Shown here: one piece after another, positions 1 through 5,924 of the stretch
Layout: every line of letters starts with the position of its first letter
Position numbering within the stretch: position 1 is the first letter of the stretch
From: an uncultured Collinsella sp.
GTDB lineage: Bacteria; Actinomycetota; Coriobacteriia; Coriobacteriales; Coriobacteriaceae
Direction of reading: 5' to 3'
Length of the DNA stretch: 6,317 nt
NCBI GenBank assembly: GCA_900551635.1
Contig: URWQ01000093.1
Coordinates: 1-6,317, forward strand
The notes under the pieces: model-generated
Databases searched by the model: none
Told to the model about the DNA's origin: nothing
What the model saw: only the letters and a program-made list of their open reading frames with translations
Translations under genes and position numbers: made by a program

Positions 1-42
1 ATGGGTATTGGCACGACCCGCCAAGGCTTGCCCCCCCACCGC
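1..42. other. Anomalous left-edge sequence that breaks the YchF reading
   Basis: After the glycine of SFFTAG (43-45), the YchF family continues with a conserved TGS start of the type xxEVRAWT. The minus strand here instead reads a G-rich stretch, including a run of seven G, that yields [14 protein letters not shown]. Neither of the other two frames restores the TGS consensus, so a single frameshift does not explain it. A chimeric or low-quality contig end is likely. A genuine rearrangement cannot be excluded from 42 bases. Confidence 0.6.
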
Positions 43-885
43 CCCAGCCGTAAAGAACGACTGCAGGCCGAGCAGCTTGTAAGCTGCCTGCGCGAGCACG
101 TCCAGACCGGGCTGCTCCAGGCCCAGGCTCTCCAGGTAGTCGGCGGCATCCTCGGGATCGAGCTCGGAAAGCTCGGCCTCGATCTTGGCGCAGATCGGCA
201 GCGGCTTGACGCCATCAATGGGCGCCAGGTCCTCGTTGAGCATGTCCTCGTCTACGTTGGCCACATATAGGATGGGCTTCATGGTGAGCAGGAACAGGCC
301 CTTGGCGGCGGCACGCTCCTCGTCGGTCATCTCCATGGACGCGGCGCGCTTGCCTTCGTTGAGCCAGGCAAGCAGGCGCTTGGCGACCTCAAACTTGGGC
401 ATGAGCTCCTTGTCGCGCTTGGCCTCCTTCTCGAGCTTGGGCAGCTGCTTCTCAAGCGTGCCCATGTCGGCCAGGATGAGCTCGGTCATGATGGTGTCGG
501 CATCGCCGGCAGGATCGACGAACTCGCCCGTGCGGCCCACCTCACGCATGACGTTTGGGTCCTTAAAGTAGCGCACGACCTCGCAGATGGCGTCGGTCTC
601 GCGAATGTTGGCCAGGAACTGGTTGCCCAGGCCCTCGCCCTCGTTAGCGCCCTTCACCAGACCTGCGATGTCGACGAACTCGACCGTCGCCGGCACAATA
701 CGACCCGGGTTGACGATGTCAGCGAGCTTTTGCAAGCGGCTATCGGGCACATCGACGATACCCACGTTGGGGTCGATCGTGGCGAACGGGTAGTTGGCGG
801 CAAGGCCGGTCTTTTTGGTAAGCGCGGTGAACAACGTCGACTTGCCCACGTTGGGCAGGCCCACGATACCGATGGAAAGGGACAC
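1..885 (-). CDS. ychF: Redox-regulated P-loop ATPase YchF (Obg family), incomplete at left edge
   Basis: YchF is a cytosolic, ribosome-associated P-loop NTPase of the Obg/TRAFAC class that prefers ATP. The frame starts at a GTG (885-883) preceded by AAAGGAG with a 5-base spacer, giving [17 protein letters not shown]. Visible motifs are G1 GLPNVGKS (residues 9-16), the G3 motif DIAG (72-75) followed by the glycine-rich [12 protein letters not shown] stretch, and NVDE (210-213). NVDE stands where GTPases have NKxD, which is the YchF hallmark linked to ATP use. Residues about 140-200 form the charged helical (coiled-coil) insert. YchF proteins are about 363 residues long and end in a TGS domain that begins just after FFTAG. 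Here recognisable sequence stops at that point (residue 281), and the remaining 14 codons do not resemble a TGS domain. The family call is very secure; the last 42 bases are suspect. It is probably monocistronic, with its own -10 element upstream. Confidence 0.95.
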   Translation of the reverse strand, partial: MSLSIGIVGLPNVGKSTLFTALTKKTGLAANYPFATIDPNVGIVDVPDSRLQKLADIVNPGRIVPATVEFVDIAGLVKGANEGEGLGNQFLANIRETDAICEVVRYFKDPNVMREVGRTGEFVDPAGDADTIMTELILADMGTLEKQLPKLEKEAKRDKELMPKFEVAKRLLAWLNEGKRAASMEMTDEERAAAKGLFLLTMKPILYVANVDEDMLNEDLAPIDGVKPLPICAKIEAELSELDPEDAADYLESLGLEQPGLDVLAQAAYKLLGLQSFFTAGAVGGQALAGRANTH

Positions 886-915
886 GACAGCTCCTTTTGG
901 TACAGGTACTTCAAA

Positions 916-952
916 CCGTATAAGTATAGCGCCGCCGCAGCATCCGGGCGAA
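916..952 (-). promoter_or_regulatory. Probable ychF promoter
   Basis: On the minus strand, TATACT (928-923) is a good -10 hexamer, 38 bases upstream of the GTG start. This would give a leader of about 30 bases carrying the AAAGGAG ribosome site (897-891). The -35 is poor: TTCGCC (952-947) at an 18-base spacing. The -10 is credible by position and sequence; the -35 is a guess. Confidence 0.45.
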
Positions 953-972
953 TCCGGACACCACGACGGCGC
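929..972 (-). repeat. Imperfect hairpin between the 4Fe-4S gene and ychF
   Basis: GCGCCG (929-934) pairs with CGGCGC (967-972), and inside it TCCGG (943-947) pairs with CCGGA (954-958). The element sits 28 bases beyond the stop of the 4Fe-4S gene and directly abuts the ychF -10 element. It could slow or end transcription of the 4Fe-4S gene, but there is no T-run after it, so it is not a standard intrinsic terminator. Confidence 0.35.
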
Positions 973-999
973 AAATGAAGCAGAGATAGGGGTCGCTGA

Positions 1000-2253
1000 C
1001 TAGTCCGCGAGCTTTTCTACCTGATCGAGCATCTTGTCAAGCTTGGCCTTTGCCTCGGCCTTGACCTTCTCAGCTTCTTCGTGAGCCTTGGCCTTCTGGG
1101 CGGCCTTTTCCTCGGCTTCGGGATCGACGACGACCAGATTGGACGCGTCATGCTCAACCAACTTGAGCGCATGTTCGGGACACACCTTGACGCAGGCGCC
1201 GCAACCCAAACAATACGTGGACTCCAACGCAAAGCGGCCGCTTCCCACCAGATCACAGGCAAACGTGGGGCACACGTTGACGCACTCGCCGCACGACGTG
1301 CACTTGTCAAAATCGCACTCCGGCGTGCTCACCTGCATGTTCTGGGCAAGCTCGGGATGGTTTTGCAGTGTCGAGAGCACCAGCTGCCGCCCGTGCGTAA
1401 GCGTACGGCGACGCTTGGTCGTCGTGGTGCCGCACATGGTGTTGAGCGTGCGCTCGAGCTGGGTAATCTGATGGCGATGGGCCTTGAGCTTTTGCGTCAC
1501 CGAGGCCAGCGCCGCCGTCGCCGGATTGAGCTTGGTCACCGTCAAGCCCGTGGTGCGGGCGATCTTTTCCATGTACTCCTTGCGCTCGTACTCGCGGCGC
1601 TTATGGCATTTGAGGCTCTTGGAGTCGACCTCCAAGCCCATACCCGTGCCGGACCACTCCTCGGCCTTCGCAATCGCCTCGCCCAGAATGTCCTCACCGC
1701 CGGTGTTGCGGCATTTATCGCACACGCCCAACGGCAGGTACACACTCACGTTGGGATAGTCGGCCAGTACCGAAAACCAAGTCTCGGCCGTAATATCGCC
1801 CACGCAGGCGACGACGACCTCGTTTTCGCGCGGCATGCGCTTAAGGGCACGCGTGCAGGTGACGTAGGCGGTCTCGTGGCTCGTAGCCGCCGAGACAATG
1901 TCGTCGTAGACGTTTTTGGGTGCAAGGCGCGGAGAGATGATCGCCTCCGTCGGGCAGGCAGCGGCGCACAGGCCGCACTTGCGACAGGAGTCGAGGATCT
2001 CGATGGAGTCTTCCTCGACCTCGATAGCGTTGACCGGGCACACGTCCATGCACGCGGTGCAGCCGCTCTTTTCGTTTTTGCAGGTCAAGCACGGAATGGT
2101 GTTGCCGCGCGGACGCTCCTTGTAGTCGGCAGGATTCCATTGCGGCGCCGACGGATCGAGTGCATCGGTCACACCGCCAAGCGGGTTTTTAAGAAAGTCG
2201 AAACCCTTGCTGATCTCGATAATGTCATCAAACAGATCGTGTTCCTGCGCCAT
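1000..2253 (-). CDS. Multi-cluster 4Fe-4S ferredoxin-type protein (polyferredoxin-like)
   Basis: This 417-residue soluble protein probably carries electrons between redox partners; its partners are unknown. The start at 2253 is chosen because AGGGAGGGG lies 6 bases upstream; an in-frame ATG at 2283 adds ten residues without such a site. Cysteine groups in order: C55, C58, C65, C68, C72 (a non-canonical CX2CX6CX2CX3CP); C90, C93, C96, C100 (classical CX2CX2CX3CP); a middle domain with C133, C150 and the pair C178/C181, plus C216; then two classical motifs at C318-C328 and C348-C358. A basic helical stretch (about 217-290) separates the two halves. The tail (378-414) is rich in Lys, Glu and Ala and is probably a coiled coil. 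There is no signal peptide or membrane segment. It probably holds four clusters, and the middle cysteines may bind a fifth metal site. It is not adjacent to any recognisable hydrogenase or formate dehydrogenase gene here. The 4Fe-4S assignment is firm; the physiological role is open. Confidence 0.87.
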   Translation of the reverse strand: MAQEHDLFDDIIEISKGFDFLKNPLGGVTDALDPSAPQWNPADYKERPRGNTIPCLTCKNEKSGCTACMDVCPVNAIEVEEDSIEILDSCRKCGLCAAACPTEAIISPRLAPKNVYDDIVSAATSHETAYVTCTRALKRMPRENEVVVACVGDITAETWFSVLADYPNVSVYLPLGVCDKCRNTGGEDILGEAIAKAEEWSGTGMGLEVDSKSLKCHKRREYERKEYMEKIARTTGLTVTKLNPATAALASVTQKLKAHRHQITQLERTLNTMCGTTTTKRRRTLTHGRQLVLSTLQNHPELAQNMQVSTPECDFDKCTSCGECVNVCPTFACDLVGSGRFALESTYCLGCGACVKVCPEHALKLVEHDASNLVVVDPEAEEKAAQKAKAHEEAEKVKAEAKAKLDKMLDQVEKLAD

Positions 2254-2299
2254 GCGCGGCCCCTCCCTGAGCAGTGCAAACAAGCAAGAGATAATGATA
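2254..2299 (-). promoter_or_regulatory. Possible promoter and ribosome site of the 4Fe-4S gene
   Basis: On the minus strand, TATCAT (2299-2294) is a plausible -10 hexamer about 41 bases before the start codon. It is followed by a short leader ending in AGGGAGGGG (2268-2260), a strong ribosome site. No convincing -35 hexamer was found at 16-18 bases upstream. The gap of 151 bases from the preceding gene supports an independent promoter. Confidence 0.35.
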
Positions 2300-2344
2300 C
2301 GCTATCGGCCCATGCCTCGGGCAAATTACACGCGGAGCATCTTT

Positions 2345-2373
2345 GCGGCAAATAGTCTATGGCCTATCGCCGC
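2345..2373 (-). repeat. Weak stem-loop downstream of the truncated dehydrogenase gene
   Basis: GCGGC (2345-2349) pairs with GCCGC (2369-2373), with an inner ATAG (2352-2355) and CTAT (2364-2367). It lies 32 bases past the stop of the short dehydrogenase gene. It lacks a T-run on the minus strand, so terminator function is doubtful. Confidence 0.25.
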
Positions 2374-2404
2374 CTCGATTGCACAAGGTCAATCAAGCGC
2401 CAAG

Positions 2405-2911
2405 CTATGCCTCGCACATGAGCTGCACGAGCTTTTGTTTGGTCACCTTGACCTGCTCGTTGGCCATGTTACGCTCGTTTCTAAAGACCGCATTTGCAAC
2501 ACTCTGCAGATCGGCATCGGAAATCTCGCTGCACGGACCGTCCATCGACGCCGCCGTGGGGCATACGCACAACGGCAACTCGGCATAAAACGCAACGGCC
2601 TTGGCGATATCGAGCATTTTGCCGCCGCCAATACCCACTACCATGTCGCAATACTCGGCCTGGGCTTCCTTAGCCATTTCGACAACGGCCTCTTCCGTAC
2701 ACGGACCGTCATAAATCTTAAAGAACGGCTCGCTTAGATCTTCGTCCAGAAATCCATCGACGATCTGCCTGCACAGCCGATCCTCGGTGCTCTGGTCAAA
2801 CAAGACATAGGCAGCGCAGCCCAACCATGACAAATACTTGCCTTGACGCGAAAGCTCCCCCGGTCCCTGAACATACCGACCGGGACCGCCATAAACCATA
2901 GGAAGCGCCAT
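2405..2911 (-). CDS. Internally deleted glycerol dehydrogenase-like protein (probable decayed gldA paralogue)
   Basis: The 168-residue frame starts at ATG 2911, with AGGGTGG 8 bases upstream. A GTG at 2923 is in frame but overlaps that ribosome site. Residues 1-128 align by eye with the N-terminal nucleotide-binding half of the neighbouring gldA product: RYVQGPGEL (12-20) matches KYIQGPDEL, GIGGGKMLDIAKAVAFY (93-109) matches the GGGK dinucleotide motif, and CPTAASMDGPCS (117-128) matches CPTIASTDAPCS. Residues about 131-166 then resemble the extreme C-terminus of the family (SDADLQSVANAV, MANEQVKVT). Roughly 190 residues in between are missing, including the Asp and two His that bind the catalytic metal. 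Family members are about 365 residues long. The protein cannot be an ordinary dehydrogenase: it is either an in-frame pseudogene or a small nucleotide-binding remnant. It has diverged far from the intact gldA next to it, so the duplication is old. An assembly error is less likely, because the frame stays open and ends with family-like sequence. Confidence 0.75.
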   Translation of the reverse strand: MALPMVYGGPGRYVQGPGELSRQGKYLSWLGCAAYVLFDQSTEDRLCRQIVDGFLDEDLSEPFFKIYDGPCTEEAVVEMAKEAQAEYCDMVVGIGGGKMLDIAKAVAFYAELPLCVCPTAASMDGPCSEISDADLQSVANAVFRNERNMANEQVKVTKQKLVQLMCEA

Positions 2912-2942
2912 ACGAGAATCCACCCTTCATCAAGCAACGATT

Positions 2943-2971
2943 GGTGCAAAGTAACCTGACCCCTTTGCACC
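2943..2971. repeat. 9-bp perfect inverted repeat with 11-base spacer
   Basis: GGTGCAAAG (2943-2951) and CTTTGCACC (2963-2971) form a perfect palindrome around an 11-base centre. It lies 32 bases upstream of the short dehydrogenase gene and 6 bases beyond the T-run end of the gldA terminator. It could be an operator for the short gene or a dispersed palindromic (REP-like) element. The same 9-mer GGTGCAAAG recurs at 5822-5830. Confidence 0.6.
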
Positions 2972-2976
2972 ATAGC

Positions 2977-3013
2977 AAAAAAGGGGCAAAGCCATCTGCT
3001 GGCTTTGCCCCTT
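2977..3013 (-). terminator. Rho-independent terminator of gldA
   Basis: A perfect 13-bp stem, AAGGGGCAAAGCC (2981-2993) with GGCTTTGCCCCTT (3001-3013), closes a 7-base loop. On the minus strand it is followed by six T (2982-2977). It begins 12 bases past the gldA stop codon. This is a textbook intrinsic terminator. Confidence 0.93.
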
Positions 3014-3025
3014 CCTTAGCTTGAT

Positions 3026-4126
3026 CTACTCATCCATGAGATAGTAGTGGCCCAGTGCGTCAGCACCCAGAATGGCGTTTGCGACCATCTCGGGCGTCAC
3101 CTCAAAGGGCATGTTGCACATGGTGTCCTCGGGCGCGCATGCGGCCTCGGCAACAATCATGGCCTGCTCGCGCGTAAGCTCGGCAACGCCAAGTTCCTTC
3201 ATCGTGACCGGCAGGCCAAGCTCAATGCAGAAGCCCAAGACTTCCTCGAGTTTCTCAGTCGGGGCATCCTCGAGTACCAGCTGGACGATAGTGCCAAAGG
3301 CGACCTTCTCGCCGTGATACATGCCGTGGCACTCGGGCAGCATCGTCAGGCCATTGTGGATGGCATGAGCAGCAGCAAGGCCCGAGCTCTCAAAGCCAAT
3401 ACCCGAAAGCAGCGTATTGGCCTCGATGATGTGCTCGACGGCGGGCGTGAGCGCACCCTTCTCCAGCGCAACCTTGGCCTTGACGCCATCGGCCATGAGC
3501 GTCTCATAGCAGAGCTTGGCGAGCGCCAGGCCGGCCATGCCGCCCTTGCCGCCAGCGCAGGTGCCGCCGTCGGCATCGTGCGTCGCCTGGGCCTCGAAAT
3601 AGGTTGCGAGCGCATCGCCCATACCGGAAACCGTCAGGCGCACCGGGCTCGCCGCGATAACCGTCGTATCCATAAGGACGATATTGGGGTTTGCCTTAAG
3701 GAAGAGGTACTTGTCGAACTGGCCGTCATCGGTATAGAGCACCGAAAGCGCCGAACACGGGGCATCGGTCGAAGCGATGGTGGGGCAAATGATAACCGGG
3801 GACTCCAGGTAATAGGCGACGGCCTTCGCGGTGTCGAGGATCTTGCCGCCACCGACGCCGACGATGATGTCGCAACCGTTGTCGCGAGCGAGCGCAACCA
3901 GTCGATTGACCTCGCCCTTGGAGCACTCACCGTTAAAGTCCTCAAACAGCAGCTCGGCCTTAGCCTCGGCAAAGCCGCCCTCGATCTTGGCACCGACGCG
4001 CTTCTTGCCCGAAGGCGTCACGATGACGAGGGCCTTAGCGCCGAGCGGCTCGACATAGGAGCCGAGCTTGGCCAGCTCGTCCGGGCCCTGGATGTACTTG
4101 CTGGGGCTATTGAAAATTGCAGCCAT
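3026..4126 (-). CDS. gldA: Glycerol dehydrogenase (iron-containing alcohol dehydrogenase superfamily)
   Basis: This 366-residue cytosolic enzyme has the usual GldA length (about 367). The family oxidises glycerol to dihydroxyacetone with NAD+ and also acts on 1,2-propanediol and related vicinal diols, often running as a reductase during fermentation. The nucleotide motif GVGGGKILDTAKAVAYY spans 90-106. D121 in the IASTDAP segment is the substrate-site aspartate. The metal ligands are D171 (SGMGDALATYFEA), H254 (AAAHAIHNG) and H271 (GMYHGEKVAFG), matching the Asp/His/His set of Geobacillus GlyDH. The C-terminal NMPFEVTPEMVANAIL (338-353) is also typical. The start at 4126 gives the conserved MAAIFNSPSKYIQGP opening, although the ribosome site is weak (a TGGGA-like stretch, no AGGAG). 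A terminator for the gene in front lies only 16 bases upstream and another follows 12 bases after the stop, so it is effectively monocistronic. The enzyme class is secure; the true substrate (glycerol or another diol) is not shown by sequence. Confidence 0.95.
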   Translation of the reverse strand: MAAIFNSPSKYIQGPDELAKLGSYVEPLGAKALVIVTPSGKKRVGAKIEGGFAEAKAELLFEDFNGECSKGEVNRLVALARDNGCDIIVGVGGGKILDTAKAVAYYLESPVIICPTIASTDAPCSALSVLYTDDGQFDKYLFLKANPNIVLMDTTVIAASPVRLTVSGMGDALATYFEAQATHDADGGTCAGGKGGMAGLALAKLCYETLMADGVKAKVALEKGALTPAVEHIIEANTLLSGIGFESSGLAAAHAIHNGLTMLPECHGMYHGEKVAFGTIVQLVLEDAPTEKLEEVLGFCIELGLPVTMKELGVAELTREQAMIVAEAACAPEDTMCNMPFEVTPEMVANAILGADALGHYYLMDE

Positions 4127-4142
4127 AACTATCCCATTCTCT

Positions 4143-4182
4143 AAAAAAGAAAGGGGCTCCGTACAGATGCGTGCGGAGCCCC
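4143..4182 (-). terminator. Rho-independent terminator of the alcohol dehydrogenase gene
   Basis: GGGGCTCCGTAC (4153-4164) pairs with GTGCGGAGCCCC (4171-4182), a 12-bp stem with one G-T wobble and a 6-base loop. The minus strand continues as TTTCTTTTTT (4152-4143). It lies 22 bases after the alcohol dehydrogenase stop and ends only 16 bases before the gldA start codon. It may therefore also act as a leader attenuator for gldA. Confidence 0.92.
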
Positions 4183-4204
4183 TCGTTGCGATAACAAGAG
4201 TCGA

Positions 4205-5428
4205 TTAGAAATCGATGTCGGTGTCGTAGTAGCAGGCCTTGAGAATCTTCTCGAAGTCGGCAGCCTTGGTCTCACGCGGGTTCTCAGGCGTGCAGGCGTC
4301 GGTCTCGGCGTTCGCGGCGATCTCGGGCAGCTTGGCGAGGAACTCCTCCTCGGAAACCATCTGCGGGTTCTCGGCGTCGACCTTCACGCCACCATTCGCG
4401 TAATCCTTGATGGACTGCGGGATGTTGAGCTGGTCGTTGAGGTCGCGAATCTTCTGGACGAGCGCGGCGATGAGCTCCTCGTTGGTCTCGCCGGGAAGGT
4501 GCAGGATCTCCTTGGCCACGTAAGCGTAACGCTCGGCAGCACGCGGGTCCTTGGAGTTCCACTGGATGACCTTGCCAAGGTACATAGCGTTAGCAGCACC
4601 GTGGATGATGTGACCGTTCTCGAAGGCTGCACCGGTCTTGTGAGCCATGGAGTGAACGATGCCGAGCAGGCCCGAGGAGAAGGCGATACCGGCGATGCAC
4701 TGAGCCTCGTGCATGTGCTGACGGGCCTCATGGTCGCCAGCATAGGACTTGGGCAGCCACTCAACGATCTCGCGGATGCCGTGCAGAGCGTTGGCGTCGG
4801 TGAACATAGAGGCGCAGGTGGAAACGTAGGCCTCCATGCAGTGGGTCAGAGCATCCATGCCGGTGTGAGCGCACAGCTTGGCGGGCATGGTGTAGGTGAG
4901 CTCGGGGTCGACGATGGCGACATCAGGGGTGATGTTGAAGTCGGCCAGCGGGTACTTGATGCCCTTTTCGTAATCCGTGATGACGGAGAATGCGGTGACC
5001 TCGGTAGCGGTGCCGGAGGTAGAGGAAATGGCGCAGAAGTGAGCCTTCTGACGCAGCTCGGGGAAGCTGAACGGCTGGATAATGTTGTCGAAGGACTCCT
5101 CGGGATACTCGTAGAAGACCCACATGGCCTTAGCAGCATCGATGGGCGAACCGCCGCCGATAGCAACGATCCAGTCGGGCTCGAAGTCGCGCATAGCGGC
5201 TGCGCCCTTCATGACGGTCTCGATGGAGGGATCGGACTCGACGCCCTCGAACAGCTTGACCTCCATGCCGGCCTCTTTGAGGTCGGCCTCAACGTCCTGC
5301 AGGAACCCGCCGCGGCGCATAGAGCTGCCGCCAGAAACGATGATGGCCTTCTTACCCTTGAGGTTCTTCACCTCGTGGCGAGCGCCCTCACCAAAGTACA
5401 GATCGCGAGGATTGGTAAAACGTCCCAT
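4205..5428 (-). CDS. Iron-containing alcohol dehydrogenase (butanol/ethanol dehydrogenase type)
   Basis: This 407-residue cytosolic group III alcohol dehydrogenase probably reduces a fermentation aldehyde to its alcohol. The start at 5428 has AGGAGG exactly 6 bases upstream, so a longer frame to 5479 is unlikely. The GGGSPIDAAK coenzyme motif is at 91-100. Probable metal ligands are D192 and H196 (GMDALTHCMEAY), H259 (GIVHSMAH) and H276 (IIHGAANAMYL); H263 is the conserved second histidine. The loop between the last two is three residues longer than in FucO. After the first strand the sequence reads VSGGSSMRRGG (31-41) with no aspartate, resembling the GGGS loop of NADPH-using butanol dehydrogenases and YqhD rather than the Asp of NAD-dependent FucO. 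This suggests tolerance of NADPH. The C-terminal CTPENPRETKAADFEKIL (379-396) is typical of clostridial-type relatives. It is transcribed from the large intergenic region and closed by its own terminator. The superfamily is certain; the substrate is not. Confidence 0.94.
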   Translation of the reverse strand: MGRFTNPRDLYFGEGARHEVKNLKGKKAIIVSGGSSMRRGGFLQDVEADLKEAGMEVKLFEGVESDPSIETVMKGAAAMRDFEPDWIVAIGGGSPIDAAKAMWVFYEYPEESFDNIIQPFSFPELRQKAHFCAISSTSGTATEVTAFSVITDYEKGIKYPLADFNITPDVAIVDPELTYTMPAKLCAHTGMDALTHCMEAYVSTCASMFTDANALHGIREIVEWLPKSYAGDHEARQHMHEAQCIAGIAFSSGLLGIVHSMAHKTGAAFENGHIIHGAANAMYLGKVIQWNSKDPRAAERYAYVAKEILHLPGETNEELIAALVQKIRDLNDQLNIPQSIKDYANGGVKVDAENPQMVSEEEFLAKLPEIAANAETDACTPENPRETKAADFEKILKACYYDTDIDF

Positions 5429-5464
5429 ACTGTGCCTCCTAAACAAGCCCCTCTTAGACTTGCG

Positions 5465-5495
5465 TATATAACGGAGCACCCAATTGGCTCCGTTA
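5465..5495 (-). promoter_or_regulatory. Probable alcohol dehydrogenase promoter with overlapping palindromic operator
   Basis: On the minus strand TATATA (5470-5465) is a candidate -10 hexamer 37 bases before the start codon, giving a leader of about 30 bases with AGGAGG. TAACGGAGC (5469-5477) and GCTCCGTTA (5487-5495) form a perfect 9-bp inverted repeat with a 9-base centre that overlaps the -10 and fills the spacer. No standard -35 was found. A repressor bound here would block the promoter, or the repeat could reflect an activator-dependent promoter. The repeat is seen directly; its function is inferred. Confidence 0.5.
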
Positions 5496-5614
5496 GGACC
5501 GGTTTGCGCGTTGCCGGCGATGACAATGCGCGATGTCTAAACGTCTCAACGCTCAGACAAACACTATTTTACCGTTCTGGTTGGTCAGTTATTCACCTAA
5601 AGCCGCCAATGATG

Positions 5615-5679
5615 AAACGTTTTTTCTATCCCTGAAGACCCTTGTGCGGCATTCATACTCCCAAGCTGGGCAAACGTTT
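5615..5679. promoter_or_regulatory. Pair of AAACGTTT palindromes
   Basis: Two perfect 8-base palindromes AAACGTTT occur at 5615-5622 (context GATGAAACGTTTTTTC) and 5672-5679 (context GCAAACGTTTTATC), 57 bases apart. LacI-family repressors bind short palindromes with a central CG of this general form. The pair could serve the alcohol dehydrogenase promoter. No regulator gene is present in the window, so this is a candidate only. Confidence 0.3.
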
Positions 5680-5718
5680 TATCAAGGTTGACTACATATC
5701 CCGGGCAGGACCGTGCCC

Positions 5719-5761
5719 CTCCAAAATATGCACCGTTCGCCGCCAAAAATCGACCGTTTGC
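5719..5761. repeat. Imperfect tandem duplication, two 21-22 base units
   Basis: Unit 1 (5719-5740) and unit 2 (5741-5761) share C-x-CCAAAA near the start and ACCGTT-x-GC at the end, with one base of length difference in the middle. The ACCGTT cores are 21 bases apart, two turns of the helix. The direct similarity is clear by eye; whether it is functional is unknown. Confidence 0.5.
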
Positions 5762-5796
5762 GGCACCGTGATACCACTCGGTCGTCCAAGGTGCCG
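5761..5796. repeat. 7-bp perfect stem with 22-base loop
   Basis: CGGCACC (5761-5767) pairs with GGTGCCG (5790-5796). The loop contains ACC (5773-5775) and GGT (5780-5782), which can pair further. It directly abuts the tandem duplication. There is no T-run on either strand, so it is not a terminator. Confidence 0.4.
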
Positions 5797-5821
5797 ACAT
5801 TTGTGCGACATCCGTCTTCGT

Positions 5822-5837
5822 GGTGCAAAGGTGCAAG
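5822..5837. repeat. Tandem GGTGCAA direct repeat
   Basis: GGTGCAAA (5822-5829) is followed at once by GGTGCAAG (5830-5837). The first copy extended by one base, GGTGCAAAG, is identical to the palindrome arm at 2943-2951. Confidence 0.45.
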
Positions 5838-5883
5838 TCCAAGTGCGGCACCCCCGTTGTGCCACATGCGGGTAAACTAGAAC

Positions 5884-5924
5884 TTTATATAGAAACATTT
5901 GAACCCTAACCGCAGCAAAGGAGG
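5884..5924 (+). promoter_or_regulatory. Possible promoter and ribosome site of the rightward frame
   Basis: An AT-rich stretch with TATATA (5886-5891) is a plausible -10 element. AAAGGAGG (5917-5924) is a near-perfect ribosome site 4 bases before the ATG at 5929. No convincing -35 was seen. The ribosome site strongly supports the chosen start. Confidence 0.45.

Noticed and set aside
1081..2355. Long plus-strand open frame of 424 codons opposite the 4Fe-4S gene
   Set aside because: It is antisense to a gene with clear motifs, its product is Arg/Ala/Leu-rich without family resemblance, and such mirror frames are common in high-GC genomes.
3047..4144. Plus-strand frame of 365 codons opposite gldA
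   Set aside because: It mirrors the real gldA codons, and there is no reason to prefer it over a gene with intact active-site motifs.
4153..5493. GGCTCCGT shared by the adh terminator stem (4155) and the adh promoter palindrome (5486)
   Set aside because: An 8-base match is easily chance in GC-rich DNA, and the flanks differ.
5614..5628. Catabolite-response (cre) site at the first AAACGTTT palindrome
   Set aside because: The TGAAA-CG spacing is one base short of the cre consensus and the right half does not fit.
4499..5635. Plus-strand frame of 378 codons opposite the alcohol dehydrogenase
   Set aside because: It is a shadow of a well-supported gene and runs through that gene's promoter region.
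5688..5693. TTGACT as a -35 element for a rightward promoter
   Set aside because: No -10-like hexamer occurs 16-18 bases downstream, where the sequence is GC-rich, and the next gene is over 230 bases away.
5767..5790. T-box-like string on the minus strand (GAGTGGTATCACGG)
   Set aside because: It resembles the T-box core UGGNACC but has a U in place of a conserved C. There is no terminator or specifier stem, and the downstream gene is an alcohol dehydrogenase rather than an amino acid gene.
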